This document shows, one piece after another, positions 11,145-18,887 of a DNA stretch of 64,000 nt; position 1 is the first letter of the stretch; each line of letters starts with the position of its first letter. The notes beneath the pieces are model-generated. The model was not told the DNA's origin, made no database searches, and saw only the letters and a program-made list of their open reading frames with translations. Made by a program: the position numbers and the translations under genes. This stretch comes from an uncultured Lachnotalea sp. GTDB taxonomy: Bacteria > Bacillota > Clostridia > Lachnospirales > Lachnospiraceae. The stretch covers positions 1 to 64,000 of the forward strand of contig CAMSZT010000002.1 in NCBI GenBank assembly GCA_947066815.1, read 5' to 3'.

Positions 11145-12137
11145 TCAGGGATTTACGACATTTCCGGCGGGTATCGATCCGGTTTCGGATCCCTTCGCGT
11201 TGGACAGAGTGGTATCTGCGATGGCGTCCAATGCCTCCTGGGTGAAAAAGCCCTGGTGGGAGGTGATGATCACGTTGGGGAAGGAGAGGAGCCTTGCCGT
11301 GACGGAATGCTCCAGGATCTCGTCGGAGCGGTCCTCAAAGACATTTTTGGTCTCCTCCTCGTAGACATCCAGGCCCACGCCGAAAAATTTCCGGGCACGG
11401 ATCCCGAGGATCAGATCTTCCGTTTTGATCAGGCCGCCGCGGGAGGTGTTGATCAGGATCACGCCGTCCTTCATTTTTTCGATGGTGTCCCTGTTGATCA
11501 GATGATAGGTGGAATCCGTCAGGGGGCAGTGGAGGGAGATCAGGTCGCTGGAGGCCAGCAGCCGGTCCAGGTCCACATAGTCGGCAAAGCCCAGGTCCGG
11601 ATGTCTGTGCATGTCATAGGCCAGCACCTTCATGCCGAAGCCGTGGCAGAGTTTTGCCGTGGCGGCGCCGATCTTTCCGGTACCGATGATGCCGGCAGTT
11701 TTCTGATGGAGGTTGAAGCCCATGAGCCCCACCAGGCTGAAATTATTTTCACGTACTTTAATGTAGGATTTGTGCAGATGCCGGTTGACAGCGAGAGCGA
11801 GGGCCATGGCATGCTCGGCGACCGCCTCCGGAGAATAGCCGGGTACCCGCAGGATAGTCATACCGTAGTTTTTGGCCGTCTCCAGGTCGATGTTGTTGAA
11901 TCCGGCACAGCGCATGAGGAGCAGCCGGACGTGGCATCCATGGAGTACGTCGAGGGTGTCTTTTCCCAGATCGGAGCTTACAAAGGCACAGACGGCGTCG
12001 TAGCCCTTCGCCAGGGGCGCCGTCCTGGGAGAGATATCCGTTTTCAGAAAATCTATGGTGATGCCCGGAAATTTGGGAAGCTGTTCCTCGAAGGTTTCTT
12101 TGTCGTAAGGTTTGGTGTCGTAAAACAGAATTTTCAT
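11145..12137 (-). CDS. D-2-hydroxyacid / D-lactate dehydrogenase
   Basis: MKILFYDTKPYDKETFEEQLPKFPG..., NAD-binding GIIGTGKIG, LHCPLTDSTYHLIN. Confidence 0.93.
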   Translation of the reverse strand: MKILFYDTKPYDKETFEEQLPKFPGITIDFLKTDISPRTAPLAKGYDAVCAFVSSDLGKDTLDVLHGCHVRLLLMRCAGFNNIDLETAKNYGMTILRVPGYSPEAVAEHAMALALAVNRHLHKSYIKVRENNFSLVGLMGFNLHQKTAGIIGTGKIGAATAKLCHGFGMKVLAYDMHRHPDLGFADYVDLDRLLASSDLISLHCPLTDSTYHLINRDTIEKMKDGVILINTSRGGLIKTEDLILGIRARKFFGVGLDVYEEETKNVFEDRSDEILEHSVTARLLSFPNVIITSHQGFFTQEALDAIADTTLSNAKGSETGSIPAGNVVNP

Positions 12138-12257
12138 GGATCGTCCTCCTGTATTTTCATGGAACCGTTTTTCTGTGTTCCCTCTTACAGGTAGTATGGC
12201 ATGGACGGGCTTTTGATATGCAGTTTTTCTCCGGAATCGACCCATGTGTACAGAAAA

Positions 12258-12286
12258 AGAAACAGCCGGCGGATCCGCCGGCCATT
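12258..12286 (-). terminator. Rho-independent terminator of the ferredoxin gene
   Basis: GCCGGCGGATCCGCCGGC hairpin followed on the minus strand by TGTTTCTTTTT. Confidence 0.7.
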
Positions 12287-12304
12287 CTTATGTACGTGTT
12301 CCGA

Positions 12305-12475
12305 TCATTCGGCGGAGATAGCGCCGGTAGGACATACGGCCTCGCAGGAACCGCAGTCTACGCACTCATCGGCGTTGATCTCATACTTTCCGTCGCCCTC
12401 GGTGATCGCGGATACGGGACATTCGTCAGCGCAGGTACCGCAAGCTACACATTCGTCAGAAATTACGTGTGCCAT
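12305..12475 (-). CDS. 2[4Fe-4S] ferredoxin (56 aa; below the ORF-track cutoff)
   Basis: Manual translation MAHVISDECVACGTCADECPVSAITEGDGKYEINADECVDCGSCEAVCPTGAISAE*; two CxxCxxCxxxCP motifs. Confidence 0.95.
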   Translation of the reverse strand: MAHVISDECVACGTCADECPVSAITEGDGKYEINADECVDCGSCEAVCPTGAISAE

Positions 12476-12600
12476 AGTAGAAACCCTCCTTCTCTTAATT
12501 TAAAGATAGCGTACTGCCTGTGTGTATTGTAATACATGGCAGATAGAATTGCAAGTGCAAAATTCCGTGCAGGAAAGATTCCTGCCGCCGCCGCGCGGAT

Positions 12601-12993
12601 CTACAGGATCTGGCAGAATTCCAGCTGTTCTCCGGTGGGGCTTGCGATCTTGAAATAACGGACGCCTTTTTCCCAGAAGGTGGGCAGTTCCTCGATGCCG
12701 TCGGTGGTGACGGGATAGCCCTGCTCCACGCAGTATCTGTAATCGGCCTCGATATCGTCGGAATCAAAGCTGTAATGGTCGATCTTGCCTGCCGTCTCGG
12801 GAGAGAGGGGCGGGTCTGCCTGATACATCTCATAGACGACGTCGCGGTTCTTCAGAAAATAGACATTGTTGCCGGCCCCGTTGGGGAATTTGCCGATCAC
12901 CTCAAAGCCCAGCACGTCAACATACCATTTTGCGTCAGCCTCCACGTCGTTGGTGGCCAGCCCGATGTGGCCGTGTTTTCTGTTTTTGATCAT
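12601..12993 (-). CDS. VOC family / glyoxalase-like protein
   Basis: HIGLATNDVEADAKWYVDVLGFEVIGKF. Confidence 0.85.
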   Translation of the reverse strand: MIKNRKHGHIGLATNDVEADAKWYVDVLGFEVIGKFPNGAGNNVYFLKNRDVVYEMYQADPPLSPETAGKIDHYSFDSDDIEADYRYCVEQGYPVTTDGIEELPTFWEKGVRYFKIASPTGEQLEFCQIL

Positions 12994-13153
12994 AGAAATG
13001 CCTCCTTGGATCCTTTTTTCCTATTTTAATGCCTGGGAAAAGAATCTTCAAGTATAAATTGCCAGAAAGGAAAAAGTATAGTAGACTATAGGTGAATAGG
13101 AAGGGAACTGAGAGCGGATACTGAAAGAAATCAAACGATAAGGAGGGATTTTT

Positions 13154-13459
13154 ATGTCAGTGATCACGATTACGAAGGACAATTTCAAACAGGAGGTTCT
13201 GGAGAGCAGGGAACCGGTGCTGCTGGATTTCTGGGCGGCCTGGTGCGGGCCCTGCCGCATGGTGGCCCCTGTCCTTGAGGAGATCGCCGGGGAGCGGACG
13301 GATATCCGGGTGGGGAAGGTCAATGTGGACGAGCAGCCGGAGCTGGCTTCCGAGTTCGGTATCATGAGCATCCCGACCCTGGTGGTCATGAGGGAGGGGA
13401 AAGCGGCGGCAAAGTCTGTCGGAGCCCTGCCGAAGGAGGAAATCCTCGCAATGCTGTAA
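13154..13459 (+). CDS. trxA: Thioredoxin
   Basis: VLLDFWAAWCGPCRMVAPVLEEIA. Confidence 0.97.
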   Translation: MSVITITKDNFKQEVLESREPVLLDFWAAWCGPCRMVAPVLEEIAGERTDIRVGKVNVDEQPELASEFGIMSIPTLVVMREGKAAAKSVGALPKEEILAML

Positions 13460-13482
13460 AACCGGGGAAACGGTTGGGAAAA

Positions 13483-13514
13483 GGAGAGAAATGGCAGACG
13501 TTCTCTCCTTTTTT
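13483..13514 (+). terminator. Rho-independent terminator after trxA
   Basis: GGAGAGAA..TTCTCTCC + TTTTTT. Confidence 0.8.
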
Positions 13515-13576
13515 CGATGGAAAATATATGGTACAATGAGGGGGAAGGCGTAACGAGGACAAAAGGGGCGGATACG

Positions 13577-14572
13577 ATGGGAAAACGGAAAAAATGGAGG
13601 CGTCGGCTTGCCGTTTTGGCGGCAGTCCTTCTGATCCTATACATAGCAGCATGTAATATTCTGGTAAACGTGGCGCTGATCCCCGAAACGATGAAAAAGC
13701 TGCAGGCCTTTGAGGACGTGACGAAGGAGGGGATGGAGGCCCTTGTGCAGACAGACGATATCCGGGGAAATCATGCCCAGTCCAAGAGCGAGACGGAGGA
13801 ATGGCTGGAGACGGCCCTTTCGGAGCTCCTCACGGTGACGACGGAGGACGGCTATGAGCTGGTGGGAAGGATCTTCTACCAGCCGGAGGAGGGAAAAACC
13901 CATAAATGGGTGCTGCTGCTCCATGGCTATACCGGATGGAAGGAAGAAATGTACCCCATCGCCTGCCGGTATGCAAAGGAGGGCTACCAGATCCTGGTCC
14001 CGGACATGCGCTGCAGCGGAAAGAGCGGGGGCGATTTTATCGGCATGGGCTGGACGGACCGGCTGGACAATCTGCTCTGGCTGGAACTGATCCTGGAGAG
14101 GGATCCGGAGGCGGAGATCGCGCTCCACGGCCAGTCCATGGGGGCGGCCTGCGCGCTGATGATGTCCGGGGAGGAAAGGCTCCCGGAGGCGGTGAAGGCG
14201 GTGGTAGCGGACAGCGCCTATACGGACGCCTACCAGATGTTTGCCAAGCAGATGTGGGAATGGGCCCGTCTGCCGGCGTTTCCCCTGCTTCCGGGCGCGT
14301 CCCTCATGTTAAAGCTCCGGGGCGGCTACAGCCTGAGGGAGGCTTCCGCCCTGGAGGCAGTAAAAGAGACCGCCCTTCCGGTCCTGTTCATCCACGGGGA
14401 GGAGGATGTGTTTGTGCCGCCGGAAATGAGCCGGGAGCTCTATGAGGCGGCGGCAGGAGAGAAGGATCTTCTGATGGTGGAGGGCGCGGGCCATGTGCAG
14501 GTGCAGGATAAGGAGCCGGAACTGTATTACGGGACCGTGTTCTCCTTCCTGGAAGCCCACGGGATCCGGTGA
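13577..14572 (+). CDS. Membrane-anchored alpha/beta hydrolase
   Basis: N-terminal TM; VLLLHGYTGWKEEMYP, LHGQSMGAACAL, FIHGEEDVFVPPEMSREL. Confidence 0.88.
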   Translation: MGKRKKWRRRLAVLAAVLLILYIAACNILVNVALIPETMKKLQAFEDVTKEGMEALVQTDDIRGNHAQSKSETEEWLETALSELLTVTTEDGYELVGRIFYQPEEGKTHKWVLLLHGYTGWKEEMYPIACRYAKEGYQILVPDMRCSGKSGGDFIGMGWTDRLDNLLWLELILERDPEAEIALHGQSMGAACALMMSGEERLPEAVKAVVADSAYTDAYQMFAKQMWEWARLPAFPLLPGASLMLKLRGGYSLREASALEAVKETALPVLFIHGEEDVFVPPEMSRELYEAAAGEKDLLMVEGAGHVQVQDKEPELYYGTVFSFLEAHGIR

Positions 14573-14769
14573 ACCCACGGCCGGAGCGTGCCATGGAGGA
14601 AGCACTCGCGGGGAATGGTTTTGAAAAAAACTTTTGCCGGATCCGGCCCTTTACATTTGAAGGGGTCAGCCCTTATAATAGAGGGAAGGGCAGACGGATC
14701 AGCCCTTTGCGGCAGGAAAACAGGGAGGGACGGAGGATGTCCGGTCCCGGTATAGAAGGAGAACAGCGT

Positions 14770-15339
14770 ATGAACGGCGTATCAGAAGAAGCATTTGACA
14801 GAATAGAAGAGATCAAAAGCCAGGCCAGGCAGGTATTCGACGAGCTCTGGGAGGCGGCAGAGCTCTCGGAGGGGGAGATCCTGATCGTGGGATGTTCGTC
14901 CAGCGAGGTGGCCAGCCACAGGATCGGTTCCTGGTCCAGCGGGGAGATCGGAGAGGCCCTGTTTGAAACCTTTTATGGGGCATGCCGGGAGAAGGGGATC
15001 TATCTGGCGGCCCAGTGCTGTGAGCATTTAAACCGGGCCGTGATCCTTCCCGGGGAGGCGGCGAAGCGCTGCGGCCTTCCCATGGTCAACGTGGTGCCCC
15101 AGCTGAAGGCCGGGGGCGCCTTTGCCACGGCGGCTTATCGCGGGCTCCCCCAGGCGGTGGCCGTGGAGGAGGTGAAGGCCCAGGCCGGGATCGACATCGG
15201 TGACACGCTGATCGGCATGCATCTGCAGGCGGTGGCCGTCCCGGTGCGGACAAAGGTGAAGTGCATCGGGGGCGCCCATGTGGTGTGCGCGAGGACCAGG
15301 CTCAAGTATATCGGCGGGGCCAGAGCCGCCTATTTATAG
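14770..15339 (+). CDS. DUF436 / TIGR01440-like family protein
   Basis: ILIVGCSSSEVASHRIGSWSSGEIGEALF...LAAQCCEHLNRAVI. Confidence 0.85.
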   Translation: MNGVSEEAFDRIEEIKSQARQVFDELWEAAELSEGEILIVGCSSSEVASHRIGSWSSGEIGEALFETFYGACREKGIYLAAQCCEHLNRAVILPGEAAKRCGLPMVNVVPQLKAGGAFATAAYRGLPQAVAVEEVKAQAGIDIGDTLIGMHLQAVAVPVRTKVKCIGGAHVVCARTRLKYIGGARAAYL

Positions 15340-15426
15340 AAGTTCAGGGGGGAACGGTTTTCCCATTGCCATACGGTTAAAATGCACTCATGATCAACGA
15401 TAATATAACTCAGGAGGAAAAAGACA

Positions 15427-16029
15427 ATGTACATGATATGTTTGGATTTGGAGGGCGTGCTGGTGCCGGAGATCTGGATCGCATTTTCCGAGGCCAGCGG
15501 TATTCCGGAGCTCAAGCGGACCACCAGGGACGAGCCGGATTATGACAAACTGATGAGATGGCGGCTGGGGATCTTAAGGGAACACGGCCTGGGGCTTAAG
15601 GAGATCCAGGATACCATCGCGAAGATCGATCCGCTTCCGGGGGCAAAGGAGTTTCTGGACGAGCTCCGCTCCTTCACTCAGGCGGTGATCATCAGCGACA
15701 CCTTTACGGAATTTGCCTCCCCGCTTATGAAAAAGCTGGGATGGCCCACACTTTTGTGCAACAGCCTGGAGGTGGCAAAGGGCGGCGGGATCACCGGCTT
15801 TAAGATGCGGATCGCAGATTCCAAGCTGAGTACCGTGAGGGCGTTCCAATCCATCGGCTACGAGACGATCGCCATCGGCGACAGCTATAACGATCTGGCG
15901 ATGATAGAGGCGGGAAGATCGGGATTCCTGTTCCGGAGCACGGACAAGATCAAGGCGGATCATCCGGAACTTCCGGCCTTTGAGACCTATGAGGAACTGA
16001 TGGCCGGGATCCGGGGAGCCATGAAATGA
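15427..16029 (+). CDS. thrH: HAD-family phosphoserine phosphatase / homoserine phosphotransferase, ThrH-like
   Basis: MYMICLDLEGVLVPEIWIAFSEASGI...AIGDSYNDLAMIEAGRSGFLFRS. Confidence 0.85.
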   Translation: MYMICLDLEGVLVPEIWIAFSEASGIPELKRTTRDEPDYDKLMRWRLGILREHGLGLKEIQDTIAKIDPLPGAKEFLDELRSFTQAVIISDTFTEFASPLMKKLGWPTLLCNSLEVAKGGGITGFKMRIADSKLSTVRAFQSIGYETIAIGDSYNDLAMIEAGRSGFLFRSTDKIKADHPELPAFETYEELMAGIRGAMK

Positions 16030-16715
16030 TCCGGAAACTGAAGGTCATTGCGCATATCTACACGGACTTTGAGGAAAAGTTCGGTATTCCCAGGCAGAGC
16101 GGCCTGGTGAAAGGCCTGCGGGGCCGGATCGTGTTCGAGGAGGCGTACCGGTCGGCGGAGGCGGTGCGGGGGCTGGAGGGCTTCGACTACATCTGGCTCC
16201 TCTGGCAGTTCCAGGGGGTGGGGGAGGACTATTGGTCGCCCATGGTGAAGCCGCCCAGGCTTGGCGGGAAGATGCGGATGGGAGTGTTCGCCACAAGGTC
16301 GCCCTTCCGTCCCAACGCCATCGGCCTCTCCTCGGTAAGGCTTGAGGGGATCGAATCCAGGGAGGAAGGGCCGGTACTGCTGGTTTCGGGGGCCGACCTT
16401 AAGAACCGGACGCCCATCTACGACATCAAGCCCTATCTGGCCTACACGGACGCCCACCCGGAGGCGCGGGAGGGGTTTGCACGCGAGGGACGGGAGCATG
16501 TGCTTTCGGTGGAATTTCCGGAGGAGCTTCTGGAGCTCATTCCGGAGGAGAAGCGGGAGACGCTTCTGGAGGTGCTCAGACAGGATCCGCGGCCGGGCTA
16601 TCACGAGGATGAGGAGCGGAAATACGGGGTGGCTTTTGCGGGCCATGACGTGCATTTTCGGGTGAGGGAGAATATTCTGACAGTTTTTGAGGTTGTGCCG
16701 TATATTCCGGCATGA
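16026..16715 (+). CDS. TsaA-like / tRNA N6-methyltransferase TrmO-like protein
   Basis: SGLVKGLRGRIVFEEAYRSAEAVRGLEGFDYIWLLWQFQG...TRSPFRPNAIGLSSVRLEGI. Confidence 0.87.
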   Translation: MIRKLKVIAHIYTDFEEKFGIPRQSGLVKGLRGRIVFEEAYRSAEAVRGLEGFDYIWLLWQFQGVGEDYWSPMVKPPRLGGKMRMGVFATRSPFRPNAIGLSSVRLEGIESREEGPVLLVSGADLKNRTPIYDIKPYLAYTDAHPEAREGFAREGREHVLSVEFPEELLELIPEEKRETLLEVLRQDPRPGYHEDEERKYGVAFAGHDVHFRVRENILTVFEVVPYIPA

Positions 16716-16721
16716 TATAAT
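16693..16721 (+). promoter_or_regulatory. Sigma-A-like promoter for the uracil permease gene
   Basis: TTGTGC - 17 nt - TATAAT overlapping the 3' end of the tsaA-like gene. Confidence 0.5.
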
Positions 16722-16831
16722 TTGAAAATGGAAATTGATCGGCCGGGCCGGGAACCGGCATCGGCAGTATCCGTACCGGGAGAAAGCGGCGGGGATCGCC
16801 CGCGGATGCCGGTGGGAGGAAATGGGAGGGT

Positions 16832-18097
16832 ATGGGAATGGAAGGCAGAAAGATCATTCAGGTGGAAGAGAAGGTTCCTGTGAAGCTGTTGATCCCGTTA
16901 AGTATCCAGCATATGTTCGCCATGTTCGGCGCGTCGGTGCTGGTGCCGTTTTTGTTCGGGATCAGCCCGGCCATCGTGCTGTTCATGAACGGGGTGGGAA
17001 CGCTGCTCTTTATCTTGGTCACCAAGGGGAAGGCTCCGGCCTATCTGGGCTCCAGCTTTGCATTCCTGGCGCCGGCCGGGATCGTGATCGGCAAAATGGG
17101 CTATGAATACGCGCTGGGCGGTTTCGTGGCCGTCGGGGCCCTCGGCTGCGTGCTGGCCCTGATTGTCTACAAGTTCGGCTCCGACTGGATCGACGTGGTC
17201 CTGCCTCCGGCGGCCATGGGTCCGGTGGTGGCGCTCATCGGCCTGGAGCTCTCGGGAAACGCCGCTTCCAACGCGGGGCTTTTAGATGAGGTGATCGATC
17301 CTAAGAACGTCATCGTCTTTCTGGTGACGTTGGGCGTGGCCGTGTTCGGGAATATTTTATTCCGGGGATTTCTGTCGGTGATCCCCATCCTGATCGCGGT
17401 GATCGCGGGGTACGCGGCGGCCCTTGGCTGCGGGATCATCGATTTTGCCCAGGTGACGGCGGCCCCCCTCTTTGCGATGCCCAATTTCCAGACGCCGAAG
17501 TTTAACCTGGAGGCGATCCTCATCATCCTTCCGGTGATCCTCGTCATTGCCTCGGAGCATATCGGCCACCAGGTGGTCACCAGCAAGATCATCGGCAGGG
17601 ACTTGCTGAAGGATCCGGGACTGCACCGCTCCCTGTTCGGGGACAACTTCTCCACCATGCTGTCGGGCCTGATCGGTTCCGTGCCGACTACCACCTACGG
17701 GGAGAATATCGGCGTCATGGCGGTGACGAAGGTGTACAGCGTGCGGGTCATTGCCGGGGCGGCGGTGCTCTCCATCGTCTGCTCCTTTGTCGGAAAACTG
17801 TCCATGCTGATCCAGACCATTCCCGGCCCGGTCATCGGCGGTATCTCCTTCCTGCTCTACGGGATGATCGGGGCTTCCGGCCTCCGGATCCTGGTGGACT
17901 CCCGGGTGGACTACGGCCGCTCCAGAAATCTGACCCTGACCTCGGTGATCTTCGTGACGGGACTTTCGGGGATCTCCGTGAAGATCGGGCAGATCCAGCT
18001 CACGGGCATGGTGCTGGCCTGTGTGGTGGGGATGATCCTCAGTCTGGCCTTCTATGTGCTGGACCGTTTTGGGCTGACCAATGACCGGGAGGGATGA
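16832..18097 (+). CDS. uraA: Uracil-xanthine permease family transporter
   Basis: SIQHMFAMFGASVLVPFLFGISPAIVLFMNGVGTLLF...SVPTTTYGENIGVMAVTKVYS; start may be 16838. Confidence 0.93.
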   Translation: MGMEGRKIIQVEEKVPVKLLIPLSIQHMFAMFGASVLVPFLFGISPAIVLFMNGVGTLLFILVTKGKAPAYLGSSFAFLAPAGIVIGKMGYEYALGGFVAVGALGCVLALIVYKFGSDWIDVVLPPAAMGPVVALIGLELSGNAASNAGLLDEVIDPKNVIVFLVTLGVAVFGNILFRGFLSVIPILIAVIAGYAAALGCGIIDFAQVTAAPLFAMPNFQTPKFNLEAILIILPVILVIASEHIGHQVVTSKIIGRDLLKDPGLHRSLFGDNFSTMLSGLIGSVPTTTYGENIGVMAVTKVYSVRVIAGAAVLSIVCSFVGKLSMLIQTIPGPVIGGISFLLYGMIGASGLRILVDSRVDYGRSRNLTLTSVIFVTGLSGISVKIGQIQLTGMVLACVVGMILSLAFYVLDRFGLTNDREG

Positions 18098-18108
18098 GAA
18101 GGTATGAC

Positions 18109-18348
18109 GGCCGCCGCCTTCTGTCGATTTCCGATTCGTTTGTTCAGGCTCCCGGCGGTGTTCTCCGGCAGACGATAGGAGGTTTTGCGGATTTCACGAG
18201 CATAGCGCAGGCAATTTTAGCCGACCCGGTTTGATGGAGGTAAAATTGCCTGCAATAGGCGGCGCAGTGAAATCCATAAAACAGAACGTGTCTGCAGGAG
18301 AACACCGCCGGGGGCCGTCCCGACCAGAAAAGACAGAGGGCGGCGGCC
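18109..18348. repeat. Large nested imperfect palindrome (~240 bp)
   Basis: Ordered arm pairs: GGCCGCCGCCTTCTGTC/GACAGAGGGCGGCGGCC; GGCGGTGTTCTCC/GGAGAACACCGCC; GGATTTCAC/GTGAAATCC; GCAGGCAATTTTA/TAAAATTGCCTGC. Confidence 0.85.
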
Positions 18349-18356
18349 GGGCGGGA

Positions 18357-18614
18357 TCAGCCGGGCACGGCCATGTCGGGCCAGGTGAGGATCACGTCCG
18401 CGATCTCTGTCTCATAGTCGCCCAGGATGTCTTCGCTCCTTCCTGCACATTTCACGTTGGTCTCGGCGCCCCATAGGCCGTCGTCCAAAAACTCCCACAC
18501 ATGGTAGCGAAGTCCCCGGAACTGGAAATCCAGGCTGCCGCAGTCATCCTCTTCCGCATAGGTGAAGAGGATGTTTTTTGTTTTCAGAGCCTGCTGTACT
18601 TTTAAAAGCCGCAT
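18357..18614 (-). CDS. Conserved small protein of unknown function
   Basis: MRLLKVQQALKTKNILFTYAEEDDCGSLDFQFRGLRYHVWEFLDDGLWGAETNV; RBS upstream (aggaggt on minus strand). Confidence 0.65.
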   Translation of the reverse strand: MRLLKVQQALKTKNILFTYAEEDDCGSLDFQFRGLRYHVWEFLDDGLWGAETNVKCAGRSEDILGDYETEIADVILTWPDMAVPG

Positions 18615-18887
18615 GGGTTGACCTCCTGTCATATGATAAAACGTTTACTTCTTGCTGTCTTCATTGATAATGCGAAAACCTATCTGCCTCACAAAAATCG
18701 TGTGCCTCCACCGGAGGGCTTATAGTAAACGGCAGATACTTTTGTCATTTATTATAAGTATAACATGTTTTTCGCAATGTTGAATAAAAATCGTACGTTT
18801 ACGGATTTACGCAGGCTCTTTTTTGAGGACCGGACGTTTTTCCGTTTACTTTTTTGCAAAGCTGCGTTATGGTAGAGGGAGAAATTT

